A DNA stretch of 64,000 bases from Pseudomonas putida (GCF_003228315.1 NZ_CP029693.1:6172501-6236500), one strand, 5' to 3'; counted from the first letter of the stretch, positions 51,129-59,536 are shown. The notes: generated by a model not told the origin, from the letters alone. Translations and numbers: made by a program.

Positions 51129-51311
51129 ATGAAAATAACCGAAGTGTCTGTGATCAAGGCCGCAAGAGCATGGTCGGCCAAAAATGGTCAAAATGAAGAG
51201 CAAGCTGCGGCTGAGGCGGCCGATGCAATTGGGAAGCTTAGATTTAGGTTCACAGGTGACCAATATCAGCGGGAGCTGGAAAGCCTATATCAGCGTTATG
51301 CCGAGTCGTAG
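51129..51311 (+). CDS. Small hypothetical protein (60 residues)
   Basis: ATG 51129 opens a 60-residue, charged, helical protein ('KITEVSVIKAARAWSAKNGQ', then 'DAIGKLRFRFTGDQYQREL'). The Ala/Glu-rich heptad pattern is protein-like, but no ribosome site stands out and no family is recognised. Confidence 0.4.
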   Translation: MKITEVSVIKAARAWSAKNGQNEEQAAAEAADAIGKLRFRFTGDQYQRELESLYQRYAES

Positions 51312-51544
51312 TTTTGTAAACAATAGATTTTCTAGCTGGCGCAAACGGCTAAAGCAGGTTTTTGAGGTGATCGGCACTTCCATTAGAAGCTTTGTACGCT
51401 TTGGGCCGAGAACAGCCTGTTGCGAAGGGCTGCAACCGTCCATTGCAGCCACTCACAGGTGGCCTGAACCGGACAATAGGCATCCCGTTGAATGAAGGGT
51501 TAATCGCCCGGCCAGACCACGCGTCACAAACCAAAAGCGGCGCC

Positions 51545-51808
51545 CTATCCTCGCTGAGGCGCGATGGCCAGCAAAGCGACATGCGCAGCATCAACAACCA
51601 AGGCCCGACCGCATTCTGTGGTTACGATACTGCCAATATATTTCGCGCCTGAGCCTGCGGTGTACACATTGTCTCCATCAATTCGGAAGAGCAGTTCACC
51701 AGAACTGCTTCGTACGAACTCGTCTTTATCAAGGCGCCCAATCAGTTCAGCCATGGGCCCCCGGCCTGCATAAACGTTGTAACGACCTTTCGCAAAAACA
51801 GTAGCCAT
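51545..51808 (-). CDS. Conserved-looking hypothetical protein (87 residues)
   Basis: An 87-residue beta-rich protein ('TVFAKGRYNVYAGRG', 'LIGRLDKDEFVRSSSGELLF', 'RIDGDNVYTAGSGAKYIG'). Small proteins of this type recur as hypotheticals in Pseudomonas. ATG 51808 has an AGGAGAGGC-like ribosome site. No function known. Confidence 0.65.
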   Translation of the reverse strand: MATVFAKGRYNVYAGRGPMAELIGRLDKDEFVRSSSGELLFRIDGDNVYTAGSGAKYIGSIVTTECGRALVVDAAHVALLAIAPQRG

Positions 51809-52555
51809 CTGCCTCTCCTTGATCCAGCCCCATGCCTACCAGAACATCACGCCAGCTGTCGAAAATCCTCTATGCCCACACAACAGAATAAGCCCCAGTT
51901 CATCCACGGCTAACTGTAGATGTAGTTCCTCAACGAGGCCAAGGGGGAGCAAGAAAACTGCACAGCAGAAGGCGTTGGAAATCGTGGGGATAGTGCGATA
52001 CGAGACGATGGATTGAGCTAATCTTTAATTGTTCGCCTCGCTAATCACGGCTCCCAATCAGCTGCTCCCTGAAGTGGCTAGCGAGGCGGGCTCAGCCCAT
52101 GATTGTCCTTGCAACCGACAGTACCCAGTACCCACCTTCTTTTCCTCTGGTTGCTGCCATTTGATGAATGGTCGAAACAGCCGCGCTATCGACACCACAT
52201 ATGGGAGCCCCAGCACCATATTTAGGGAAAAACGCCCCCGATGTCGGGGAGTCTCCAGGAGGTAATAGGCACCAGCCGGGCAGAAGTGGCCATCCCTAAA
52301 CCTCTGGCTTGGTTATTGCTCCGCTGCTCGGAGTCAACATTCTTTGAATCGTCGAAACCGGAGATCGAAGCCTTGTGGAACCATCCTCTACTACTTGGAG
52401 TAACCTTCGGAATCGGGATCCTTACATTAGGCTCGGCTATGACCCTTATTCTTATGGAATGGCTGGTGAGATAACCAGTCGGCCCAAAACAGCCGTCGGT
52501 GGTGTGAAGCCCATCATTGAAAGGCGCACTCGAACGACCGCTTTTGACTGTGGAT
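51809..52555. other. Gene-poor stretch with one weak ORF
   Basis: About 750 bases with no strong gene. A plus-strand frame at 52241-52474 could encode a 77-residue peptide with one hydrophobic helix near its C-terminus ('GVTFGIGILTLGSAMTLILM'), but it has no good ribosome site at its ATG. The rest looks like decayed sequence. Confidence 0.35.
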
Positions 52556-52825
52556 TCAACCGATCGCTGCCACCCACAGGGCTATCCCTCGGGAAGATTC
52601 TTCCCAGAAACAGGTAATGTTTTTCCTGTCCTTTTTAAATTGCGTCTTTTCCAAGCCTTCGGGGCACGCGCCACAATTCCTACGCATCGAACCCCAGCTT
52701 GCCGGGGAGAGCCACGCCTGGCGCGCGCAGTCGTCCCCCCGCCACGCCTGCGGGCTAAATGTGTCGTTTTTTCTGCATTCCCTGCAATTGCTCCGGCGCA
52801 GGCCTGGTGGGGCTTGCTCTGGCAT
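52556..52825 (-). CDS. Doubtful repeat-associated ORF (89 residues)
   Basis: A Cys/Arg/Trp-rich frame ('QAWRGDDCARQAWLSPASWG'). Similar frames appear as scattered hypotheticals in Pseudomonas genomes, where they probably mark a repeated DNA sequence rather than a protein gene. A plus-strand frame covers the same DNA. Low support for translation. Confidence 0.25.
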   Translation of the reverse strand: MPEQAPPGLRRSNCRECRKNDTFSPQAWRGDDCARQAWLSPASWGSMRRNCGACPEGLEKTQFKKDRKNITCFWEESSRGIALWVAAIG

Positions 52826-53004
52826 TGATAGGGGCGAAAAAGCCTGCGAATCCCTGCTAGGGTGGGCTGTTTTGAGAAGGCTTCTGAAGCGCAGCGGGGG
52901 AAGGATTTTGAGAGGTGGCTCGGGAAAAGGGTTAGTTTTTGAAATGGCAGCCCAATAGTGGCTGAAGCGCCCGTATTTACTGGGTTTGGGAGCTAACTTT
53001 GGAG

Positions 53005-53200
53005 GGTTAGTTATGGTTAGGTTTGAGGTTAGTAAATTTTAAGATGCTGATTTATAAGGATTTTATTTATTGGTTTTTTAACATCTATAAAGGTTAGGAA
53101 ATAACCCTCTGCTAACCAAATCCTAACCTACGCCTATCGTCTCAAAGCCTTACAGCACAAGGCTTTCAGAGGAGTCAGTAAAAAACTAACCTTCCTAACC
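53005..53200. repeat. Cluster of eight GGTTAG/CTAACC hexamers
   Basis: GGTTAG occurs at 53005, 53015, 53027 and 53092, and its complement CTAACC at 53112, 53123, 53186 and 53195. The copies form two opposed sets, spaced 9-12 bases (about one helix turn) within pairs, in AT-rich DNA. This looks like a protein-binding array, such as integrase arm sites or an iteron-type origin, of a lost element. It lies about 180 bases from a tRNA fragment. Confidence 0.65.
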
Positions 53201-53383
53201 GTTTTCCGAGGGGTCAACATGAAAAGCCGAAAGCACCTATAGGGGAGGGCGCTGGCCCAGGTCCGTCAGTTGCTGTGCACTCACGTTGGTGCGCAAACAC
53301 TCCCAGAATCCAGTAACTGTCACCGAAACTGTCACCAGTTCCATGCAACGTCACATTGATACCGTTGGAAGCCTTGAAAATAG

Positions 53384-53429
53384 TGGAGCGGGTGAAGGGA
53401 ATCGAACCCTCGTTATCAGCTTGGGAAGC
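53384..53429 (-). pseudogene. 3' fragment of tRNA-Gly(CCC), relic attachment site
   Basis: Read on the minus strand, 46 bases match the 3' part of a tRNA-Gly: anticodon-loop CTTCCCAAG with anticodon CCC, the T-arm GGGTTCGATTCCC, acceptor strand CACCCGC and the discriminator plus CCA. The 5' half of the tRNA is missing. Such fragments are left at the far end of elements that integrate into tRNA genes. Confidence 0.8.
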
Positions 53430-53483
53430 GCGTAACGAGGTGTTTAAGAAAAGGAAAGGGAGGGGAAAAACAAATTCGAACTG

Positions 53484-53685
53484 CCGCTTTCGACCGATTC
53501 TGTTGAAAAAGTCGCTTTGCCGAAACGGACTCATCGTTGATCGGTGAAAACACCTTTTTTGCACGCTCCTGCGCGAAATCGGAGTTCGGAAGCCTCAGCT
53601 CAAAGTAAAGATTTCAATCTCACGCACGTACTTTTTTGCCGAGCAATCCATGGACGACTTTTTCAACAGAATCGACCAATAGCGG
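53484..53685. mobile_element. MITE/IS relic with 31-base terminal inverted repeats
   Basis: The left end CCGCTTTCGACCGATTCTGT (53484 on, to 53514) and the complement of the right end (53655-53685, reading CCGCTATTGGTCGATTCTGT...) match closely, with the inner 20 bases of the repeats (GATTCTGTTGAAAAAGTCG) identical. The 140 bases inside hold no gene. This is a miniature, non-autonomous derivative of an insertion sequence with these ends. Confidence 0.8.
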
Positions 53686-53798
53686 ACGATCGAAATAGGC
53701 GCCTTTCGGACAGAAGCGGGTCATTAATTGTCGTCAGTCAAACATGATTCGAGGTTACCTAGGGACTGCCCCTGTCCCGTCTGTGCAACTGGCCTGAT

Positions 53799-54161
53799 TC
53801 ATAGACAACTCTTTAGCGCGGCCAAATGTTTTTTTGATATCCAGCGATCCGTCGCAGCGTAGTACTTGGCCACCGATCCGGATGCTTCCGACTGGATATC
53901 GACAAAATAGGCTGAGCCACTCGTTGCTACTGTGTAACTACCGTTGCTGCCAGGTTTCTGCGTTGCTCCATCCCGGCCTTCAAAAACGAACAGATTTTGC
54001 CACTCACGCTGAACACATTCGGCGATGACCTTATTGTTTTTTTTTGAATGCGAAACGTCGCGAGGAGCTGCTTGACGCATCTCGTTCATCGTCGGAACTG
54101 CACATCCCGCGAATGACACAAGAGCTAATGCCCATATGGCTGATTTGATATTACTCCGCAC
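53799..54161 (-). CDS. Putative small lipoprotein
   Basis: From GTG 54161 the protein is 120 residues with signal 'SAIWALALVSFAGC', a lipobox whose Cys would be lipidated. The mature part is polar and beta-rich ('NGSYTVATSGSAYFVDIQS'). Longer in-frame starts upstream would put the lipobox 50 residues in, so GTG is favoured. No family recognised. Same direction as the membrane protein and sulfatase genes upstream. Confidence 0.6.
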   Translation of the reverse strand: MRSNIKSAIWALALVSFAGCAVPTMNEMRQAAPRDVSHSKKNNKVIAECVQREWQNLFVFEGRDGATQKPGSNGSYTVATSGSAYFVDIQSEASGSVAKYYAATDRWISKKHLAALKSCL

Positions 54162-54312
54162 GTTCCAACAGGATGACCAGATGACTACTGCCGCTTTGAT
54201 AGGCCGATACTCGTCGTGAGGCAGAGCTGGCCTTGATACCTTTATATTGAGTTTCATCTTCCAAGTTCCTTTCATTCGGACGATGGAATGGGGAATTACG
54301 CCTTACGAAATT

Positions 54313-54825
54313 TCATCGTTGCATTGTCGGAAGTGGGCCAATGAACATTACCTTCAGCCGATCACGTCCGATGACGCGTGCCAACTCGGCGATCACGCAA
54401 TACATGAAGATCAACGTAACGAGCAGAATCTGTATGGCCCAAAAGCGAGGCCAGTTTATCGAGGACCAAAGCAGGGAGTTGGCATCCGTGAAACCTGGCG
54501 CCTCTTTCCAGTAGTCGTACAGTCGCTCCAGGTAGTGCACGATCAGTGCGACCAAGGCGTACATGAGTGTTTTCCAGGTGACATTCCAGACCAGCGGTTT
54601 ATCGGGGAAGCGGTTGATGAACGGCAGCATATCGGCGATTAATACGCACTTGCCGAGCACCAGAGAGGCGATCAGCACAGACGCCGAAACCGGTAGATCA
54701 ACCCCTGATCCCTTGATCATGAGAGCTCGAATCAGGGCAACGATGTGCAAAATGACGAAAAAGAAAATGGTGGGCGGCAGAACCTTCATGAACTCATGTT
54801 TGATTTTGTGTATCACCGTACTCAT
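54313..54825 (-). CDS. Membrane protein of unknown function (170 residues)
   Basis: Four predicted membrane helices ('TIFFFVILHIVALIRAL', 'VSASVLIASLVLGKCVLIA', 'WKTLMYALVALIVHYL', 'FWAIQILLVTLIFMYCVIA') with short loops. It is encoded about 260 bases downstream of the sulfatase in the same direction but beyond a hairpin terminator. Similar proteins are often annotated only as hypothetical in Pseudomonas. Confidence 0.7.
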   Translation of the reverse strand: MSTVIHKIKHEFMKVLPPTIFFFVILHIVALIRALMIKGSGVDLPVSASVLIASLVLGKCVLIADMLPFINRFPDKPLVWNVTWKTLMYALVALIVHYLERLYDYWKEAPGFTDANSLLWSSINWPRFWAIQILLVTLIFMYCVIAELARVIGRDRLKVMFIGPLPTMQR

Positions 54826-55048
54826 ATCGGCGTCCTCAATTGAGAATTCGCGTAACTTCTCAGGGCTATTCTAGGAACCCGGATTGATTGAATTTCTTGT
54901 GATTCAAAAAGAGGCAGAAAACGACTGTGGATTCATCGGTCGATGCAACGGATTGGCTAAGTCGTTAAGCGGGCGTTTCGTAGTTTAGTGTTTTTCGAGG
55001 GCGGCCATTCAGCTACCTGCCACTTCATTGAGCGTTGGTGCAGTGAAA

Positions 55049-55072
55049 AGCGTCCGCCAATAGGCGGACGCT
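55049..55072 (-). terminator. Terminator after the arylsulfatase gene
   Basis: AGCGTCCGCC/GGCGGACGCT forms a ten-base perfect stem with a four-base loop, followed on the minus strand by CTTTTC. It lies 17 bases past the sulfatase stop. Confidence 0.8.
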
Positions 55073-55088
55073 AGGTACGCATTTTTCA

Positions 55089-56663
55089 CTACTTCTGCTG
55101 TTTCATTTTCTCTTCGATTTTCTTGTCAACTTCCGAGCGGATCTGGTCGATGCTGAAGCTGGCCGGTTTCTGGCTAGGCGGGTAATCGATGAAGGTCTGC
55201 AGGAAAGCTGCAGATTTCTGTACGCCTGCGAAAATCAGGTAGTCGTTTTTGCTCAGCCAGTCATAGTACTGGTCAGACACAACGTCGGCTCGCTCATACG
55301 GGTCCATCCGCAGGTTGAAGAGCTTGGGCACACGCAGGCAGGTGAAGGGTTCGCTCCATACCTGCAGACCACCAGGAGCACGTTGCTCACAGAAGACAAT
55401 TTTCCAATTGTCGTAACGCATGCCCACCAGATCACCGTCATCGCTAAAGTAGTAGAACTCGGTGCGTGCACTCTTGTCGGTCTTGCCGGTCAGGTAATCC
55501 AGCTGGTTGAAACCATCTAGGTGCACCTTGAAGTTCTTGCCGCCGACGTCGGCGCCCTTGAGCAGGCGATCCTTGATATCGGTATCGCCGACAGCTGCCA
55601 ACAAGGTCGGGAACCAGTCCAGCCCGGAGAACATCTGGTTCGACACTTCACCCGGCTTGACGTGGCCCGGCCAGCGGATCATCGCCGGCACCCTGAACGC
55701 GCCTTCCCAGTTGGAGTTCTTCTCGTTGCGGAACGGTGTGGTCGCCGCGTCCGGCCAGGACCATTGGTTCGGGCCGTTGTCGGTGGTGTAGACCACGATG
55801 GTGTTGTCGGTGAGTTTCAGGTCATCCAGGGTCTTGAGCAGCTTGCCGACATCGCCGTCATGCTCAAGCATGCCATCGGCATACTCGTTACCGGGCATAC
55901 CGCTCTGGCCTTGCATGGATTCACGTACATGGGTGAACGCATGCATGCGGGTGGTGTTCATCCAGACAAAAAACGGTTTGTCCGCCTTGGCCTGTTTCTC
56001 GATAAACGCCTGGGCCGCCGCCGTGGTTTCGTCGTCGATGGTTTCCATGCGTTTTTTGTTCAGCGGGCCGGTGTCTTCAATCTTGCCATCGGCAAAGCTG
56101 TGGATCACACCGCGAGGCGAAGCGGCCTTGACGAAAGCGGCGTCATCCTTCGGCCAGTAAGGACGCTCAGGCTCTTCTTCGGCATTGAGGTGGTAGAGGT
56201 TGCCGAAGAACTCGTCGAAACCGTGGTTGGTTGGCAGGTATTCGTCTTTGTCGCCCAGGTGGTTCTTGCCGAATTGTCCCGTCGCGTAGCCTTTGGCCTT
56301 TAGAGCCTGGGCAATGGTCACATCTCGTGCCTGCAAGCCGACTGGCACACCCGGCATGCCCACCTTGGACAGGCCGGTACGCAGTGCGGACTGCCCGGTA
56401 ATGAAGGTCGAGCGCCCGGCGGTGCAGCTGTTCTCCGCGTAGTAGTCGGTGAACATCATGCCTTCATGGGCAATCCGGTCGATGTTGGGGGTTTTGTAGC
56501 CAACCACGCCCATGGAGTAGGCACTGATATTGGTCTGGCCGATGTCGTCGCCGAAGATTACAAGGATGTTGGGCTTATCGGCGGCCCCGGCTGTCGCCGA
56601 GAACGCCATAACCGAAGCCGCCAGCAAGGCCGCCTTCGGTATCCACTTGCGTATGCCAGTCAT
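55089..56663 (-). CDS. Periplasmic arylsulfatase with CxAxR formylglycine motif
   Basis: A 524-residue sulfatase precursor. Signal peptide (MTGIRKWIPKAALLAASVMA..., cleaved near residue 25). The conserved metal-site start 'KPNILVIFGDDIGQTN' supplies two Asp. The signature 'NSCTAGRSTFITGQ' carries the Cys turned into formylglycine; it reads C-T-A-G-R, so Pro of the usual CxPxR is Ala. 'DNGPNQW' near residue 330 gives further metal ligands. It would release sulfate from organic sulfate esters. Promoter and sulfur-starvation control are plausible but unseen. Confidence 0.92.
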   Translation of the reverse strand: MTGIRKWIPKAALLAASVMAFSATAGAADKPNILVIFGDDIGQTNISAYSMGVVGYKTPNIDRIAHEGMMFTDYYAENSCTAGRSTFITGQSALRTGLSKVGMPGVPVGLQARDVTIAQALKAKGYATGQFGKNHLGDKDEYLPTNHGFDEFFGNLYHLNAEEEPERPYWPKDDAAFVKAASPRGVIHSFADGKIEDTGPLNKKRMETIDDETTAAAQAFIEKQAKADKPFFVWMNTTRMHAFTHVRESMQGQSGMPGNEYADGMLEHDGDVGKLLKTLDDLKLTDNTIVVYTTDNGPNQWSWPDAATTPFRNEKNSNWEGAFRVPAMIRWPGHVKPGEVSNQMFSGLDWFPTLLAAVGDTDIKDRLLKGADVGGKNFKVHLDGFNQLDYLTGKTDKSARTEFYYFSDDGDLVGMRYDNWKIVFCEQRAPGGLQVWSEPFTCLRVPKLFNLRMDPYERADVVSDQYYDWLSKNDYLIFAGVQKSAAFLQTFIDYPPSQKPASFSIDQIRSEVDKKIEEKMKQQK

Positions 56664-57134
56664 AGGACTTGCTCCATTACCGGTGAGTCGCAGTCTGCGA
56701 CCAATTTTTAGCGAGTTCCTGCTACCACTTCGATTATTGCCGCGCTCGAATACACCGATATCCAGATGCCTTTCGACGCAACTCGGCAACCACATCGACG
56801 ATAGCTTAGTTATTGGATATTGCTAAAACTGGCCAGAATGGCCTGTTGATGGCAGCTATTGAGCTGCTAGGCGGCAGCGGCGTGATGTCCCCGGATTCGA
56901 AGACGCTTTCAAAGGACCGCTTCTGGCCGATATCTGCCGGATGTGAACGCATTTATCCGGAGTGCGTAGTCAGTTGAGAGGGGCTGGTGGTACAGAACTG
57001 GTACGGAGTGAATGAGGTGTTGCTGTAAGCCTTTGTTTTAAAGACTTTTGGCGTTAATCGTTCCAATCCATCACTGAAAAAGCTGTGGGTTTTGGATAGT
57101 GACCGGTAGCAATCGACTGTGGGTTCAGCTGGGG
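56664..57134. other. Intergenic region with right-end repeat unit and attachment core 2
   Basis: About 470 bases. From about 56935 to 57073 it holds a segment repeated at about 57640-57797, including GTCAGTTGAGAGGG, two GGTAC repeats, GCTGTAAGCCTTTGTTTTAA and the attachment core TCCAATCCATCA (57062-57073). The first 270 bases include the sulfatase promoter side and show no other feature. Confidence 0.7.
57062..57073. other. Attachment core 2 (dusA-type)
   Basis: TCCAATCCATCA identical to the core in dusA (18055-18066), preceded by GCTGTAAGCCTTTG and GGTAC arm-like repeats. Beyond the core the match to dusA coding sequence stops at once, unlike core 3. Confidence 0.7.
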
Positions 57135-57521
57135 CTAGAGACGCCGTAGAAATGATCTGACAATTGATTTCGTAGCTTCACTTGTGTCTAGGTCTTGAAA
57201 CGTACTCAAGGAATGCCAAATGCACTCAATAATCTCGTTTTGAGGTGCGGCGCTTTCGGTATCTGGAACAGAGGCCTCAAAAACATGGTGGCGAGTGCTG
57301 CCTGCGTCGAACTCAAAAATGTAGAGGAGCTGATCAACATTTAGCCCGGTTTCTTCTTGGAGTTCTCGGGCGGCAGCTCCAGCGATAGCCTCGCCAGCCT
57401 CCACCTTGCCACCAGGCAAAGACCACTTTGATTTCAGTTTGCGAACGAACAAGATCTCCCGATCTCTCTCGCATATGACTGTAGCTCTGACTTTCATCTT
57501 CTGGTCCGAAACGCTTGTCAT
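57135..57521 (-). CDS. Nudix hydrolase
   Basis: A 128-residue Nudix protein. The box is complete: 'GGKVEAGEAIAGAAARELQE' followed by ETG, giving G-x5-E-x7-RELQEE-x-G with all metal-binding Glu. It hydrolyses nucleoside-diphosphate-linked compounds; the substrate cannot be told. Start may be ATG 57521 or the better-placed ATG 57497 (MKVRATVICERD). It is the only gene between attachment cores 2 and 3, so it may be the cargo of a miniature element or a leftover of the prophage right end. Confidence 0.88.
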   Translation of the reverse strand: MTSVSDQKMKVRATVICERDREILFVRKLKSKWSLPGGKVEAGEAIAGAAARELQEETGLNVDQLLYIFEFDAGSTRHHVFEASVPDTESAAPQNEIIECIWHSLSTFQDLDTSEATKSIVRSFLRRL

Positions 57522-57639
57522 TGAATTGTAATGAAAATGCCATTTTCAGGGCACGTTTCTCGACGAGTGCAAACTTAGAGCCAACTTAACCCGAAAAAGT
57601 GCCAGGTTGCTTTACCAATCGGTGATTTTGATGTGGCTT

Positions 57640-57797
57640 GGGTCACCGACCGCTTCTGGTCGTTTTTTGCCAGATGTGAACGCTGCGCACGGTCAGTTGA
57701 GAGGGCTTGGTGGTACAGAGGTGGTACAGGGCAATAGAGATTCTGCTGTAAGCCTTTGTTTTAAAGGCTCTTGTCGTTAATCCTTCCAATCCATCAT
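57640..57797. repeat. Second copy of the right-end repeat with attachment core 3
   Basis: This segment matches 56935-57073: TGTGAACGC, GTCAGTTGAGAGGG, GGTGGTACAGA, and GCTGTAAGCCTTTGTTTTAA, then the core TCCAATCCATCAT (57785-57797). The paired GGTGGTACA elements (57707 on) resemble the arm sites beside integrase 1. The duplication suggests two successive insertions at the same site. Confidence 0.75.
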
Positions 57798-57854
57798 CGG
57801 CGCGACACTGAATCTCCTACTTATAACATCTTGTTTATTAACGATTTTTTGCAA
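57777..57854 (-). pseudogene. dusA 5'-end remnant or replacement end at attachment core 3
   Basis: On the minus strand the frame reads ...ISRRFSVAPMMDWKD then stops, matching DusA 'LSRRFSVAPMMDWTD' codon for codon in the protein, with several silent base changes. It is what is left of the dusA reading frame carried at the left end of the second island. A TTG at 57854 could start it. It would restore a full dusA if the prophage to its left were excised. Confidence 0.75.
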
Positions 57855-58131
57855 AATTAAATGTCCATGAAATTCACGTGTGCAGTTCATAGGTGCACAC
57901 GAGGTGCACATACGGGGCATATGGTAGGTATTATACAGGTGCGTCAGTCAGCACACCGGGTGTGCTTTTTTGGCAATCAAAGACAGGCCGCTGGTGCAGG
58001 TGTTGGCGATGTGGAAGGGGGGGGTGGGAATTTGAATTTTTTTTTTGAATTTCCCCTCTGCGCCGGTCGCACAGACTTCCGGAAAATCCCAAATCGCGAA
58101 CCTACCTACGCGTGACTGTTGAGGAATTGGA

Positions 58132-59170
58132 ATGGCTACCTTCACCAAATTACCAAGCGGCAAATGGCGTGCCCAGGTACGAAAAGCTGGGATCTACAAG
58201 GGGGCGACGTTTTCTACGAAGGTGGAAGCAAAAAAACTGGGCCGCCTCGATAGAACACCATGCCAATCATGTCGCGGTTAGCGGTTACGCACCACCTCCG
58301 AAGGGGGCGACGCTCGCTGATCTAATTGAAAAATACACACTAACAGCAGCTGGTGAGGCTGGAAAAACCAAAAAGGCCACACTCAAGATGCTAAGTGCAA
58401 GACTTGGGCATGTGAAGCTTTCGATGCTCAGTGCTGCCGTTCTACGGGACTTTATAGACAAACGAGAGGCTGATGGTGCCGGTGGGGTAACAATTGCCGC
58501 TGATCTTTCGTTTCTCTCGGCGGTATTGAAGTGGGCGCGCCATTCGCGACGGTTGGATGTTCATGATCGTCTTGCCCTGGAAGCTAGAGAAAGCCTAAAG
58601 CATCGTGGGATGAATACACGCAGTGCTGAACGAGAGCGTGAGCCAACTGATCAAGAACTGAAAGCACTGTACGCCTACTGGGATGAAAACCTACGTCAAA
58701 AAATCGATATGGCCACATTAGTTCGATTTGGCTTAGCGACCGGTATGCGGTTGGGAGAAATTTGCCGGATCAAGGTTGATGATGTTGATCGAGAGAAGCA
58801 TACGGTCGTCATTCGAGATAGAAAGGATCCAAGGCTAAAAAAGGGAAACGATCAGACGGTTCCTTTGTTTCCACCAGCGTGGGAGATCATTAGCCCATTG
58901 ATCGCTGGCCGTGAAGATGGGCAAATCTTTTCAGTGAAGGCTAGCTCTGCAAGCACAGCCTTCACGAGAGCTTGCCAACATCTGAATATTCATGGCCTCC
59001 GTTTTCACGATTTAAGGCATAAGGCCACAGCTGATTTTTTCCGATCTGGTTTAGATATACCCCATGTGGCACTACTGACCGGTCATAAAACCTGGGCGAT
59101 GCTGAGGCGTTATACATCTATCAAGGCTGCTGATGTACATAGTGCGTTTGAGCGTGTTCATAGCGAATGA
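58132..59170 (+). pseudogene. int: Second tyrosine integrase (dusA-type), frameshifted in an A7 run
   Basis: ATG 58132 (ribosome site GAGGAA) opens 'MATFTKLPSGKWRAQVRKAG', the normal N-terminus of this integrase family. The frame breaks in the run of seven A at 58230-58236; with six A it continues as EAKNWAASIEHHANH into the rest of the protein, which is open to 59170. All catalytic residues are in the second part: Arg in 'TGMRLGEICRI', 'HDLRHKATADF' and Tyr in 'GHKTWAMLRRYTS' (Tyr codon 59111). Either a real inactivating change, a sequencing error or a slippage-controlled gene. It lies at the left end of the second island, next to core 3. Confidence 0.88.
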
Positions 59171-59281
59171 TCAGGAGGGGGGAGTATTCGATTTTTTTCG
59201 TAATTTCACCCCTCTTAACGCTCAGCAGCTAATTCTATAGTTACCCCATCTTCCAAAGTTAGAAATAAGGTGGAGTATTCA

Positions 59282-59536
59282 ATGATAGAGGCTGCATTCA
59301 ACAACGAAGAAAAGCGGGAAAACATTGCCAGGGCACTCGGTTTCCTAACGGCTTCTGAACTCGCTATTCTTGCAGGGGTGAAGGAGTCAACCTTAGAGGC
59401 ATGGCGGAAGAGAAGTGAAGGGCCCACTTATGTTCGCCTTGGCAATGAACCTCTCTATCCTCTAGAGGGCGTCAGAGATTTTTTGGTGGGAAGGATAAAG
59501 GTAAATGGGAGGCGTCACATTGTCGACGCTTTATGA
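59282..59536 (+). CDS. Small helix-turn-helix protein, excisionase-like
   Basis: An 84-residue protein from ATG 59282 (ribosome site GGTGGAG). 'RALGFLTASELAILAGVKES' followed by 'TLEAWRKRSEGPTYVRLG' and 'YPLEGVRDFL' is the MerR/AlpA-like winged-helix pattern of excisionase and island regulators. Encoded 110 bases after the integrase and in the same direction, it probably directs excision or controls island genes. Confidence 0.75.
   Translation: MIEAAFNNEEKRENIARALGFLTASELAILAGVKESTLEAWRKRSEGPTYVRLGNEPLYPLEGVRDFLVGRIKVNGRRHIVDAL

Noticed and set aside
53214..53564. Minus-strand frame of 116 codons and plus-strand frame with VKGIEPSLSAWEA
   Set aside because: These frames cross the tRNA-Gly fragment; this peptide is a familiar false product of tRNA DNA.
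57861..58115. Frame of 84 codons just before integrase 2
   Set aside because: No ribosome site, odd composition, overlaps the attachment region and poly-T tract.
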